Below the pieces are notes generated by a model, which saw nothing but the letters and a program-made list of their open reading frames with translations, was not told where the DNA came from and made no database searches. The position numbers and the translations under genes are program-made. 64,000 nt of DNA from Amycolatopsis granulosa (GTDB lineage: Bacteria; Actinomycetota; Actinomycetes; Mycobacteriales; Pseudonocardiaceae). Shown here piece after piece: positions 15,162-24,444 of this stretch; positions within the stretch are counted from its first letter, which is position 1, and each line of letters begins with the position of its first letter. The DNA lies in NCBI RefSeq assembly GCF_011758745.1, contig NZ_JAANOV010000001.1, positions 2,666,001 to 2,730,000 on the forward strand. The letters are read 5' to 3'.

Positions 15162-15755
15162 TTACTGCCCGCTCACGAGCGGCACGGACCCGATCCCGGA
15201 CACCTTCCAGTCGTCCCCGACCCGGGTCATCTGGACCTCGAGCCGCAGTGACTTGGCGGCGGGCTGCGCGCCCTCCTTGGTGATCGTCGTGCTGATCGCG
15301 GCCAGCACGCTCGCCTTGCCCTCGTGCAGGTTCAGCTCCTCCACGCCGACGTCCTGCACGGTGGTGGTCACCTTGGTCCTGGCGTCGGCCATCGCCTGGC
15401 GGTAGTTCTGCTCAGTGGCGCTGATCTGGTCGGCCAGCTCCTGCGTGGACACCGCCTTCTGCTGGGCGAAGTAGGCGTCCGGGTTGGTGTAGTCCAGCTC
15501 GGTGTACGCCTTCACCGCCGTGGTGCCGGCCTTGGTCACATCGTCGCGGGCCTGGGCCAGCGCCAGGTTGTCGTCGGCGGAGGCGACCCACCACTGGATG
15601 CCGAAGATCGCCGCGACGATCAGGGCCGCGGCGGCCAGCGCGGCGCTGCCCAGCACCAGGTAGCGGCCCCGCTTGGCCTCGGCTGCGGGGTCCTCGGCCG
15701 GCGGGCCCGGGACGCCGGCCTCGCCGGTTTCCTCGCGCGGCTCGTCGGAACTCAT
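15162..15755 (-). CDS. Mce-associated membrane protein (Mam), first copy
   Basis: A 197-residue protein with a short acidic cytoplasmic N-terminus, one membrane helix (~residues 30-55) and an extracytoplasmic domain with the Mam pattern ALAQARDDVTKAGTTAVKAY, ELDYTNPDAYF and a final beta strand DDWKVSGIG. It shares the fold and topology of the next gene but not its long linker. It follows mceF by 36 bases. Confidence 0.85.
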   Translation of the reverse strand: MSSDEPREETGEAGVPGPPAEDPAAEAKRGRYLVLGSAALAAAALIVAAIFGIQWWVASADDNLALAQARDDVTKAGTTAVKAYTELDYTNPDAYFAQQKAVSTQELADQISATEQNYRQAMADARTKVTTTVQDVGVEELNLHEGKASVLAAISTTITKEGAQPAAKSLRLEVQMTRVGDDWKVSGIGSVPLVSGQ

Positions 15756-15791
15756 GATTCTCCAGACTAGGTCGGCCGGGTGCGGGCGGCG

Positions 15792-17054
15792 TCAGCCGGG
15801 CAGGCCCAGCAGTGCGGTCAGGCTCGTGATCGTGACGCCGGGCGAGCCGACGACACCGGGGGTGCCCCGCATGTACGCCAGCTGCTGCTCGTCGCGGTCG
15901 GCATTCTGCTGCACGTCCTGCGGCGTCGGCGCGACCGGCACCCCGTTGTACGGCGCGTTCTGCGCACCGCGCACGTCGATCGGGCTGCCCTTGGGCTCGG
16001 CGCAGTAGGAGTTGAAGTTCGGGTCCCGCGGCGTGGTCTCGTTGCCGGGCCGGTACTGCTCCGGGCTCATGTAGCCCTTCGTGCAGGCCGGCGGGTCGAA
16101 CAGGTTGAGCGCCAGCCCGAGGTGCGCCGTGCCGTCCCCGGACACCACGCTGCGGGCGCCCACCGCCAGCACCGGGTAGCTGACCAGCACCTGCTGGATG
16201 CCGTCCTGCCGGGTCAGCAGCAGGTTGGAGGTCGTCAGCAGGTTCGCGGTCAGCTCGCCGAGACCGGGCCCGAGGTCGGTGACGAACTGGTTGAGCGTCT
16301 GCGCGGCACCGGGAGCGACCTCGATCAGCCGCCGGATGTCGGCGTCGGAGCCCTTCAGCGTCGCCGACAGCTGGTTGAGGTTGCGGCTGAACTCGGTCAG
16401 GTTGCCCGCCTCCGCGTTCTGCGTGGCGAGCACCTTCTTGCCCGAGTCGAGCAGCTGCACGGTCTGCGGCAGGTACTGCTGCGCCGTGGCCGTGAAGTCG
16501 CGCGCGGTGTCCAGCAGCTGCTGCAAGCCGGGGCCGGTGCCGTTGAACGCGTCGTAGGACTCGTCGACGACGGTCCGCAGCGCGTCCTTCGGCACCGACG
16601 CGGCCAGGTTGTCCAGGTCGCTGATGATCTGGTCGGTGCCGATCGGGGTCTGCGTCCTGGCGGCGGGGATGACCTCGCCACCCCGCAGGTACGGCCCGCC
16701 GTCGGCGACCGGCCGCAGGTCGACGAACTGCTCGCCGACGGCCGACCGGTTGGCGATCACGGCCCGCAGGTTCGCCGGCACCTGCGGCGATTCGGGCGAG
16801 ATCTGCAGCTCGGCCTCCAGCCCCTGCGCGGTGAGCCGCAGCTGGCCGACCTTGCCGATGTTGAAGCCGCGGTAGGTCACCTCGGCGCCGGTGAAGATGC
16901 CGCCGGACTGCGTCAGCTCCAGCTTCACCGTGTAGCCGTGCTGGCCGAACACCTGCCCGAGCCCGGCGAACCGGATCAGCGCGTACACCACGGCCACCAC
17001 GGAGATGACCAGGAACGCGACCAGTTGGATCTTCGTCCTGCGAACCAGCATCAC
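15792..17054 (-). CDS. mceF: MCE family protein MceF
   Basis: Sixth MCE subunit, 420 residues, with an N-terminal membrane anchor (~residues 8-30), an MCE domain (about 38-120, including GAEVTYRGFNIGKVG) and a long helical region (about 150-290) that would form part of the periplasm-spanning tube. GTG 17054 overlaps the mceE stop (GTGA); ATG 17051 is an alternative. Mce complexes import lipids or sterols across the actinobacterial envelope; the substrate here cannot be told. Confidence 0.93.
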   Translation of the reverse strand: MMLVRRTKIQLVAFLVISVVAVVYALIRFAGLGQVFGQHGYTVKLELTQSGGIFTGAEVTYRGFNIGKVGQLRLTAQGLEAELQISPESPQVPANLRAVIANRSAVGEQFVDLRPVADGGPYLRGGEVIPAARTQTPIGTDQIISDLDNLAASVPKDALRTVVDESYDAFNGTGPGLQQLLDTARDFTATAQQYLPQTVQLLDSGKKVLATQNAEAGNLTEFSRNLNQLSATLKGSDADIRRLIEVAPGAAQTLNQFVTDLGPGLGELTANLLTTSNLLLTRQDGIQQVLVSYPVLAVGARSVVSGDGTAHLGLALNLFDPPACTKGYMSPEQYRPGNETTPRDPNFNSYCAEPKGSPIDVRGAQNAPYNGVPVAPTPQDVQQNADRDEQQLAYMRGTPGVVGSPGVTITSLTALLGLPG

Positions 17055-18277
17055 GCACCTCCCGCGAGCAGCCCGAAGATGCCCGCGACCCCGGTTTGTT
17101 GCGGTTGCGCCCCGGTCGCGCCCGTGGCACCACTGGCGGCCGCGCTCTTGGCCGCGGCGCCCAGCGGCAGCGGTAGCGGCAGCGGGGGCGGCTGGTTGGC
17201 CTGCTCGCCGACGACCCCGCCGGTGAGCCCGTCCAGCGCGGGCGGCAGCAGCCCGCCGAGCGGGTTCTGCCTGCTGCGGCTGAGGTTCTGCAGCACGTTC
17301 TGCAGGTTCAGGTCGACCTTGGCGTAGAGGTTGAAGTAGTCGCCCTTCACGCCGTTGATCGCCGCGTCGGTGAACGGGTAGGTCAGCAGGATCTCCAGCG
17401 ACTTGGGCAGGTCGGCGCCGGCCTCGCCGAGCTTCTGCAGCGTCGGTAGCAGCGCACGCAGGTCGGCGACCAGATTCTCCTGGCTCCGGTGCAGCGTGTC
17501 GACGGTGACACCGGACAGGTTCCGCAGCGCCTGGAGCATGGTGACCAGCTGCGAGCGCTGCTGCTCCAGCACGCCCAGGCCCGGCCCGAGGTGGTCGATC
17601 GCGTTCACGATCTGGTCCTTCTGCCCGGCCAGCGTGCTGGACAGCCGGTTGAGACCGTCCAGGGCGCGGGTGATGTCCGCCGATTGGGCGTCCAAGGTGG
17701 ACACCAGCTGGTCGGCGTTGTCCAGCAGCCGGCGGATGTCCGGTTCACGGCCCGCGGTGGCGGCGTTGAGCTCCTTGGTGATGGTGTTCAGCTGCTCCAC
17801 CCCGCCGCCGTTGAGCAGCATGGACAGGGCCCCGAGCACCTCCTCCACCTCGACGCTGCGGTTGGTGCGGGCCAGCGGGATCTCCGCGCCGTCGGTCAGC
17901 GTGCCCTGCGCCAGGTCGTCGCCCGGCGAGGTCAGCTCGACGTACTTCTCGCCGAGCAGGCTGGACTGGCGGATGTTGGCCAGCGCGTTGGCCGGCAACT
18001 TGACACCCCCGTTGAGCCGGACGGTGACCTCGGCGTGCCACCCGTCCGGGGTGAGCCCGATCTCCTCGACCCGGCCCACCGGCACCTCGTCGACCTTGAC
18101 ACCGGCCTGCGGCACGAGGTCCAGCACGTCGGCGAACTGGACCTTCACCGTGTACGGGTGGTCGCCGAGATCGGCGCCACCGGGCAGCGGCACGTCGTAG
18201 ATACCGCCGAACGCGCAGCCGGACAGCGTGAGGGTGCCGGCCACTCCGGCGGCGACGAACGCGAGCGCCTTCTTCAC
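17051..18277 (-). CDS. mceE: MCE family lipoprotein MceE
   Basis: A 408-residue MCE protein with a lipoprotein signal: VKKALAFVAAGVAGTL followed by the lipobox LSGC with Cys21. This is the lipoprotein position of mce operons. The MCE domain spans about residues 43-120, followed by the helical tube region and a Pro/Leu and Ala/Gly-rich C-terminus. GTG 18277 overlaps the mceD stop; a further upstream frame extension has no signal sequence and is rejected. Confidence 0.93.
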   Translation of the reverse strand: MKKALAFVAAGVAGTLTLSGCAFGGIYDVPLPGGADLGDHPYTVKVQFADVLDLVPQAGVKVDEVPVGRVEEIGLTPDGWHAEVTVRLNGGVKLPANALANIRQSSLLGEKYVELTSPGDDLAQGTLTDGAEIPLARTNRSVEVEEVLGALSMLLNGGGVEQLNTITKELNAATAGREPDIRRLLDNADQLVSTLDAQSADITRALDGLNRLSSTLAGQKDQIVNAIDHLGPGLGVLEQQRSQLVTMLQALRNLSGVTVDTLHRSQENLVADLRALLPTLQKLGEAGADLPKSLEILLTYPFTDAAINGVKGDYFNLYAKVDLNLQNVLQNLSRSRQNPLGGLLPPALDGLTGGVVGEQANQPPPLPLPLPLGAAAKSAAASGATGATGAQPQQTGVAGIFGLLAGGA

Positions 18278-19458
18278 CGTCCCGCCCCCGTTCCGTAGAC
18301 GGTCTGGGCCAGCGGGAGCGGCAGCGGGGGCAGCTCGCCCTTCTGCAACGCGTGCACGGTCTGCGCGACCGACGGCAGCGGCACCGCGCCGTCCACCAGC
18401 GGCGCGACCGAGCTGCACAGGTTGCCCAGCGCGTCCAGCGCCTTCGGGGTCTGCTTGAGCAGGTTGCAGATCATCACGATCGGCGGCTGGGTGAGCTCGT
18501 TGAGGTTGGGCCGGGCATCCAGCGTGCCCGACGAGCCGTTGTAGGCGTTGATCACGTTGTTCAGCCCGACCGGGGCGACGTCGAGGATCTCGGCGAGCGC
18601 GCTGCGCTGGTCCACCAGCACCCTGGTCACGCTCGCCAGCTTGTCCACGTTGGACTTGAGCCGGTCGCGGTGGTTGTCGATGAACTGCTGCACCGTGGCG
18701 AGCGTGGTGCCCAGCTGCCGAACGGTGGCGGCGAGGTTGTCCTTCTCCCCCGCCAGGTACCCGGACACGTCGGCCAGGCGCTGCTCGAACTGCCGGACCT
18801 GGCCGTCGCTCTGCGCCAGCGCGGTGGTGAAGTCGGCCAGGTTGCTGATCGTGGCGAACAGGTCGTCCTTGTTGCCGGCGAGCGTGCGCGACGCCTGGCT
18901 CAGCTTGGTGATCGTGTCGTGCAGCGCCTCGCCGTTGCCGTCCAGGTTCCGCGCCAGCGTGGTGAGCAGGTCCGACAGCGAGCCGTTGGAGTTGACCCCG
19001 TTCGGGCCGAGCGACTGGCTGATCTTGTCCAGGCTCGCGTAGAGCTGGTCGACCTCGATCGGCACCGCTGTCTTCTCCAACGGGATGACCGCGCCCTCAC
19101 TGATCACCCGGCCACCGGTGTAGGCCGGCGCGAGCTGCACGTACCGGTCGCTGACCAGCGACGGCGCGACGATCGCGGCCTGCGCGTCGGCCGGCACCCG
19201 GACCGCCCGGTCGTACTCCATCTCGACCTTGACCCGGTCGCCCATCGGCTGCACCGCGGTCACCTTGCCCATGTCCACGCCGAGCACCCGCACGCTGTTG
19301 CCGACGTAGAGGCCGGTCGCGTTGGTGAAGTACGCGGTCACGTGCTTGCGGTCGGCGTCCTTGAGCGTCCACCACAGCACGCCGGCCACGACGAGACCGA
19401 GCACGCACGCGGCGGCGACGCCACGCGCGAGGGAACGTCCGAAGCGGGTTTCCGTCAT
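18274..19458 (-). CDS. mceD: MCE family protein MceD
   Basis: A 394-residue MCE subunit starting MTETRFGRSLARG, with an N-terminal membrane helix (~residues 13-32), an MCE domain (~36-115, NSVRVLGVDMGKV) and a helical tail ending in a short Pro/Leu-rich stretch. ATG 19458 overlaps the mceC stop (ATGA), which selects it over an in-frame codon slightly upstream. Confidence 0.93.
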   Translation of the reverse strand: MTETRFGRSLARGVAAACVLGLVVAGVLWWTLKDADRKHVTAYFTNATGLYVGNSVRVLGVDMGKVTAVQPMGDRVKVEMEYDRAVRVPADAQAAIVAPSLVSDRYVQLAPAYTGGRVISEGAVIPLEKTAVPIEVDQLYASLDKISQSLGPNGVNSNGSLSDLLTTLARNLDGNGEALHDTITKLSQASRTLAGNKDDLFATISNLADFTTALAQSDGQVRQFEQRLADVSGYLAGEKDNLAATVRQLGTTLATVQQFIDNHRDRLKSNVDKLASVTRVLVDQRSALAEILDVAPVGLNNVINAYNGSSGTLDARPNLNELTQPPIVMICNLLKQTPKALDALGNLCSSVAPLVDGAVPLPSVAQTVHALQKGELPPLPLPLAQTVYGTGAGR

Positions 19459-20441
19459 TTCTGATTGCACCCCTCTTCGTTCAAGGGGCCGACCGACGGC
19501 AGGATCAGGCCGCAGATGTAGTTGTCGAACCAGTGCCCGTTGCCGACGGTGTTGGTGAACACCCGGATGTAGGGCGCGAAACGGGCGATGCCCTGGGCCA
19601 GGTTGTCCTGGTTGCGCTGCAGCATCGAGGTGAGCTGGTCCAGCGACGTCAGCACGGGACCGAGCTGCGCGTCGTTGTCGCTGATCAGCCCCTGCAGCTG
19701 CCGGGACAGCTCCTGCGAGCCGGTCAGCAGCGTGGAGATCGCCTGCTCACGGGCCGCGACCTCCTGCAGCACCAGGTTGCCGTCGGACAGCAACCGGGTC
19801 AGCTGCTGGTCCCGGTCGGCCAGCGTCCGCGAGATCTGGTTGGTGTTCTGCAACAGCTCCGACAGCTGGCTGTCCCGCTTGGCGATCGTGTCCGACAGCT
19901 GCGACAGGCCGTTGAGCGCGCCCCGGACGTTCTGCGGGGTGCCGGACAACGTCTGCGACAGCACGTCGAACGAGCGCGCCAGCTGGTTGGTGTCGATGTC
20001 GTTCACCGTGGTGGACAGGTCCCGGAACGCGTCCAGCACGTCGTAGGGCGCGAGCGTCCGTTCCCGCGGGATCGGGGTCCCGGGGTCCAGGGTCTTGTCG
20101 CCGACCGGGTCCAGCGCCAGGTACTTCTGGCCGAGCAAGGTCTTGATCTTGATCGCGGCCGCGGTCTTGTCGCCGAGCCAGGCGTCCTTGACCTTGAACG
20201 TGACCTTCACCGAGGCGCCGTCCAGGGCCACGTCGGTGACCTTGCCGACCTTCACGCCGGCGACCCGCACCTCGTCGTCGGGCTTGAGCCCGGCCGCCTC
20301 GCTGAACTCCGCCTGGTAACTGGTCCCGGCGCCGATGATCGGCAGGTTGTCGGCGTTCAGCGCCGCGACGAGGCCCAGCACCATCAGCACGAGGCCGACG
20401 ACCGCGATGGGCACCGGGTTGCGTGACTGGAAGCTCCTCAT
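19455..20441 (-). CDS. mceC: MCE family protein MceC
   Basis: A 328-residue MCE subunit. It has an N-terminal membrane anchor (PVPIAVVGLVLMVLGLVAAL), an MCE domain with DDEVRVAGVKVGKVTDV and a long heptad-like helical region. Two cysteines near the C-terminus (NYICGLILPS and EEGCNQK) occur as in mycobacterial homologues. ATG 20441 overlaps the mceB stop (ATGA). Confidence 0.93.
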   Translation of the reverse strand: MRSFQSRNPVPIAVVGLVLMVLGLVAALNADNLPIIGAGTSYQAEFSEAAGLKPDDEVRVAGVKVGKVTDVALDGASVKVTFKVKDAWLGDKTAAAIKIKTLLGQKYLALDPVGDKTLDPGTPIPRERTLAPYDVLDAFRDLSTTVNDIDTNQLARSFDVLSQTLSGTPQNVRGALNGLSQLSDTIAKRDSQLSELLQNTNQISRTLADRDQQLTRLLSDGNLVLQEVAAREQAISTLLTGSQELSRQLQGLISDNDAQLGPVLTSLDQLTSMLQRNQDNLAQGIARFAPYIRVFTNTVGNGHWFDNYICGLILPSVGPLNEEGCNQK

Positions 20442-21469
20442 GATCCGCACCGGTCCCTGGTCTGCGGCAGGATCGGGATGTTGATCTCCTGGTTGATCAG
20501 CGGTGGCAGCGACACGCTCCCGGAGGCCGAGCAGAGGTAGAAGTTGAACCAGGAGCCGTAGTCGGCCGTGCGCGTGAGCGTGGTGACCTTCTGCGGCAGG
20601 AACTGGATGAAGTGCTCCACCAGCGGCTCGCTGTCGTCGAGGTTCCGGGCGAGCCCGCCCAGCGCCGAGATGTCGTTCTTCAGCGGGTCCCGCGCCTGCT
20701 GCACGAAACCCGCCGTGGTGTTCGCCAGCCCGCCCAGCGCTTCGATCGCGTCACCGATCGCACCGCGGTCCTGCGCCAGACCGGTGGTCAGCCGCTGCAG
20801 CTTGTCGATCAGGTCGGTCAGCTGCGGCGTGTGCGCGTTGACCGCGTCGAGCACCGTGTTCAGGTTGGTCACCACCTGGCCGATCACCTGGTCCTTCTGG
20901 GCGATCGTGGTGGTCAGCGACGCGGTGTGGGCGAGCAGGCTGTCGATCGTGCCGCCCTCGCCCTGCAGCACCTGGATCAGCTCGTAGGACAGCTTGTTGA
21001 CGTCCTCCGGGTTCAGCGCGCGGAACAGCGGCTTGAACCCGTTGAACAGCTCGTCGAGGTCCAGCGCCGGGCGCGTGTGCTCCAGCGGGATCGTGCTGCC
21101 CGGCTTGAGCGTGCCCTTGTCGGCACCGGTGCCCTGCGCGAGCGAGAGGTACCGCTGGCCCACCAGGTTGCGGTACTTGATCTGCACGGTGACCCCGGCG
21201 GGCAGGCTGCGCCCGGAGTCGACCTGGAAATCGATCTGGGCCTGCCGGCGGTCGACGATCTTGACGTCGGTGACCTGGCCGACCTTCACCCCGGCGATCC
21301 GCACGTCGTCACCGGGCAGCACGAGGGTCGCGTCGGTGAAGCGCGCGCTGTAGCCGGTGGTGTTCTGCGTGTTGATGTTGGCGATGCTGATGCCGAGGAT
21401 CGCCGTGAACAGCACCGTGATCACGATGAAGATCGTCAGCTTGATCAGCGGCGCGAGCAGTCCCCTCAC
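20438..21469 (-). CDS. mceB: MCE family protein MceB
   Basis: A 343-residue MCE subunit: membrane anchor at residues ~8-30, MCE domain with GDDVRIAGVKVGQVTDV (~50-65) and YRNLVGQRYLSL, then helices, and paired C-terminal cysteines (FYLCSASG and RDRCGS) as in MceC. GTG 21469 overlaps the mceA stop. Confidence 0.93.
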   Translation of the reverse strand: MRGLLAPLIKLTIFIVITVLFTAILGISIANINTQNTTGYSARFTDATLVLPGDDVRIAGVKVGQVTDVKIVDRRQAQIDFQVDSGRSLPAGVTVQIKYRNLVGQRYLSLAQGTGADKGTLKPGSTIPLEHTRPALDLDELFNGFKPLFRALNPEDVNKLSYELIQVLQGEGGTIDSLLAHTASLTTTIAQKDQVIGQVVTNLNTVLDAVNAHTPQLTDLIDKLQRLTTGLAQDRGAIGDAIEALGGLANTTAGFVQQARDPLKNDISALGGLARNLDDSEPLVEHFIQFLPQKVTTLTRTADYGSWFNFYLCSASGSVSLPPLINQEINIPILPQTRDRCGS

Positions 21470-22800
21470 TTGACCGTCACCTCCGCGCCCCGGTACAGCG
21501 GCCCGACGAGCAGGCTCGACCAGCCGGGCATGTCCGCGGGGTCGACGCCGACCTGCGGGCCGACGAGCTGGGACAGGAAGTCCAGCTCCGCGCGGCTGTT
21601 GGCCGGGTTGCCGCCCGCCGCGCCGCCACCGTTGTAGCCGCCGGCGTTCGCGATGGTGTTGGCCGGCACGAGACCGTCACTGGCGGCGCGCGAGCCGGGT
21701 GTCGGCTGGGCGCCGTCCTTGATCGGCCCCTCCGGCGGGTACTGCGGGAACGGCTGCGGGAAGTCCTTGACGTCATAGCAGCGCGGACCGCGCTTGTCCG
21801 CGAAGCGCGGCTCGTCGCGGCCCGGCTGGTAGGGCCCGCGGTTGGTGACGATCTCGATGGTCGCGTGCAGGCCGGGCTGGCTGGTGCCCTTGCCGAGCGC
21901 CTGGTCCACCAGCGGCACCAGCTGGGCCATCGACCCGAACAGGCACGGGTACTCCGGTGCGTACCGGGCCAGCAGCTCGGCGGTCGGGCGCGAGTTCTCG
22001 GCCAGGCTGATCAGGTTGCTCGCGTTGGCGCGCACGAACGATTCCAGGGTCTGCGACGCGGCCGTCACGTTGCCGTAGAGGGCCTGCAGGTTCTGCTGCT
22101 CGTCGAAGACCGTCCGGGTCGTGGTGGTCAGGTTGTCCAGTGTCTGCACCAGGTCCGGGGCCGCGGTGCTGAGGTTGTCGGAGAACTTCGCCAGCTCGCG
22201 CAGGTTCTGCTGCAACTGCGGCAGGTGCGGGTTCAGGTCACCCAGGTAGGTGCCCAGCTCCGACAGCGTCTTCCCGAGCGTCTCGCCGCGGCCCTGCAGC
22301 GCGGTGGAGATCGCGGTCAGGGTGGTGGACAGCTTCTCCGGCTGCACGGCCTGCAGGACCGGCAGCAGGTCGTCCAGCGCCTTCGCCAGCTGAACCGCGT
22401 CCTGGGTGCGGTCCTCCGGGATCACGTCACCGGGGGCCAGCGTCCTGGCCGAGGGCCGGTCCGGGATCTCCAGCGACACGTACCGCTCGCCGAACAGCGT
22501 CTTCGGCAGGAAGCGGGCGCTGACGTTCTCCGGGATCAGCTTCGCCGACCCCGGGTCCAGCGCGAGGGTGAGCGTGGCGCCCTCGGCGCCCGCCTCGATC
22601 GACTTCACCGAACCGACGATGAGTCCGCGCACCTTGACGTCGGACTGCGGCAGCAGCTGGTTGCCGACCTCACCGGCCTGCAGCTTCACCTCGACCGTCG
22701 GCGTGAAGGCGTTGTCGTACATCGCGATGGACAGGGTCACCCCGCCCACCAGCACGGCGATCAGGAGCAGGCCCAGCAGCCTGCGGCGCAAGGTCACCAT
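21466..22800 (-). CDS. mceA: MCE family protein MceA
   Basis: First MCE subunit, 444 residues: membrane anchor (LLGLLLIAVLVGGVTLSIAM), MCE domain with SDVKVRGLIVGSVKSIE and PKTLFGERYVSLE, helical region to about residue 270, then the Cys-containing YPCLFG segment and a Pro/Gly-rich C-terminal domain characteristic of MceA proteins. ATG 22800 follows yrbEB by seven bases. Confidence 0.94.
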   Translation of the reverse strand: MVTLRRRLLGLLLIAVLVGGVTLSIAMYDNAFTPTVEVKLQAGEVGNQLLPQSDVKVRGLIVGSVKSIEAGAEGATLTLALDPGSAKLIPENVSARFLPKTLFGERYVSLEIPDRPSARTLAPGDVIPEDRTQDAVQLAKALDDLLPVLQAVQPEKLSTTLTAISTALQGRGETLGKTLSELGTYLGDLNPHLPQLQQNLRELAKFSDNLSTAAPDLVQTLDNLTTTTRTVFDEQQNLQALYGNVTAASQTLESFVRANASNLISLAENSRPTAELLARYAPEYPCLFGSMAQLVPLVDQALGKGTSQPGLHATIEIVTNRGPYQPGRDEPRFADKRGPRCYDVKDFPQPFPQYPPEGPIKDGAQPTPGSRAASDGLVPANTIANAGGYNGGGAAGGNPANSRAELDFLSQLVGPQVGVDPADMPGWSSLLVGPLYRGAEVTVK

Positions 22801-22807
22801 GGTGTCC

Positions 22808-23647
22808 TCACCCTGCGATCCGGACCGTCACCGAGGTCCCCCAGAGGGCGAACCCGATGAAGAAGTTGATGATGGCGACCGTGACGATGCTCAGCCGCAC
22901 CGCGCGGCCCACCGCCACACCCACGCCGGCCGGGCCGCCCGAGGCGCGGTACCCGAAGTAGCAGTGGGTCAGGATGATCACGACGCTGAATATCAGCACC
23001 TTGATGAACGAGTAGAAGACGTCCTGCGGTGGCAGGAACAGGTTGAAGTAGTGGTCGTAGGTCCCGGCCGACTGCCCGTAGATGTAGACGACCACCAGCC
23101 GCGACGCCAGGTACGACGACAGCAGGCCGATCACGTACAGCGGGATGACCGCGACGAACCCGGCGATGATCCGCGTGGTCACCAGGTAGGGCAGGCTCGG
23201 CACGCCCATCACCTCGAGCGCGTCGATCTCCTCGGAGATCCGCATCGCGCCCAGCTGAGCGGTGAACCCGGCGCCGACGGTCGCCGACAGCGCGAGCCCC
23301 GCGACCAGCGGCGCGATCTCGCGGGTGTTGAAGAACGCGGTGAGGAACCCGGTGAACGCCGAGGTGCCGATCGAGTTCAGGGCCGAGTAGCCCTGCAGGC
23401 CGACCAGCACACCGGTGAACAGGGTCAGGCCGATCATCACGCCGACCGTGCCGCCGATGACCGCCAGCGAACCGGAGCCGAAGCTCACCTCCGCCAGCAG
23501 CCGCAGCACCTCCTTGGTGTAGCGGCGGATCGTGCGCGGTGTCCACGCCAGCGCCCGGATGTAGAACGACATCTGGTCGCCCAGGGTGTCCAGGACCTCC
23601 AGCGGACGGTGGACGATCCGCTTCGCCGTCTGACCGATGCTCGCCAT
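22808..23647 (-). CDS. yrbEB: MCE transporter permease YrbEB
   Basis: A 279-residue MlaE-type integral membrane permease with five to six hydrophobic segments and the family motif region EIAPLVAGLALSATVGAGFT followed by MRISEEIDALEVMGV, the cytoplasmic coupling helix that contacts the ATPase. It pairs with the YrbEA permease encoded two bases upstream. Confidence 0.95.
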   Translation of the reverse strand: MASIGQTAKRIVHRPLEVLDTLGDQMSFYIRALAWTPRTIRRYTKEVLRLLAEVSFGSGSLAVIGGTVGVMIGLTLFTGVLVGLQGYSALNSIGTSAFTGFLTAFFNTREIAPLVAGLALSATVGAGFTAQLGAMRISEEIDALEVMGVPSLPYLVTTRIIAGFVAVIPLYVIGLLSSYLASRLVVVYIYGQSAGTYDHYFNLFLPPQDVFYSFIKVLIFSVVIILTHCYFGYRASGGPAGVGVAVGRAVRLSIVTVAIINFFIGFALWGTSVTVRIAG

Positions 23648-23649
23648 GA

Positions 23650-24444
23650 TCAGCTCAGCTTTCCGGGGACGATCTGCAGGTAGATGAGCGTGATCACGAA
23701 GTTCACGACGAACAGCATGAGGAACGTGATGACGACGGACTGGTTCACCGCGTCACCCACGCCCTTCGGGCCGCCGGCGGGGTTCAGCCCGCGGTAGGCG
23801 GCGACCACGGCGGCGATGAAGCCGAAGATCAGCGCCTTGATCTCGCCGACCCACAGGTCCGGCAGCTGCGCCAGGGCCGAGAAGCTCGCCAGGTAGGCAC
23901 CCGGGGTGCCACCCTGGAGCACGACGTTGAAGAAGTAGCCGCCGAGCACGCCGATGACGCTGACCATGCCGTTGAGCAGCAGCGCGACGAGCATCGACGC
24001 GAGCACGCGCGGCACGATCAGCCGCTGCACCGCGGAGACGCCGAGCACCTCCATCGCGTCGATCTCCTCGCGGATCGTCCGCGCGCCGATGTCCGCGCAG
24101 ATCGCGCTGCCGCCGGCGCCCGCGACGAGCAGCGCCGTCACCAGCGGCGCGGCCTGCTGCACGGTGGCGAGCACGCTGCCGGCGCCGGTGTAGGACTGCG
24201 CGCCGAGCTGGCGCGCGAGCGAACCGAACTGCAACGAGATGACCGCGCCGAACGGGATCGCGACCAAGGCCGTCGGCAGGATCGTGACGCTCGCGATGAA
24301 CCACGACTGCTGGATGAACTCCCGCAACTGGAACGGCCGCTGGAAGAACCCGCGGATGATGTCCAGCCCGAGGGCGAACAACTTCCCGGTTTCACGCAGC
24401 ATCCCGAGGCCGGGAACCTTGGCCGAGTTGGCCGTCGAGCTCAT
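23650..24444 (-). CDS. yrbEA: MCE transporter permease YrbEA
   Basis: A 264-residue MlaE-type permease. The conserved core reads APLVTALLVAGAGGSAICAD followed by TIREEIDAMEVLGVSAVQRL, the coupling helix. Membrane helices are evident at about 40-65, 140-175 and 235-260. ATG overlaps the mceG stop (ATGA), so ATPase and permease are translated together. Confidence 0.95.
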   Translation of the reverse strand: MSSTANSAKVPGLGMLRETGKLFALGLDIIRGFFQRPFQLREFIQQSWFIASVTILPTALVAIPFGAVISLQFGSLARQLGAQSYTGAGSVLATVQQAAPLVTALLVAGAGGSAICADIGARTIREEIDAMEVLGVSAVQRLIVPRVLASMLVALLLNGMVSVIGVLGGYFFNVVLQGGTPGAYLASFSALAQLPDLWVGEIKALIFGFIAAVVAAYRGLNPAGGPKGVGDAVNQSVVITFLMLFVVNFVITLIYLQIVPGKLS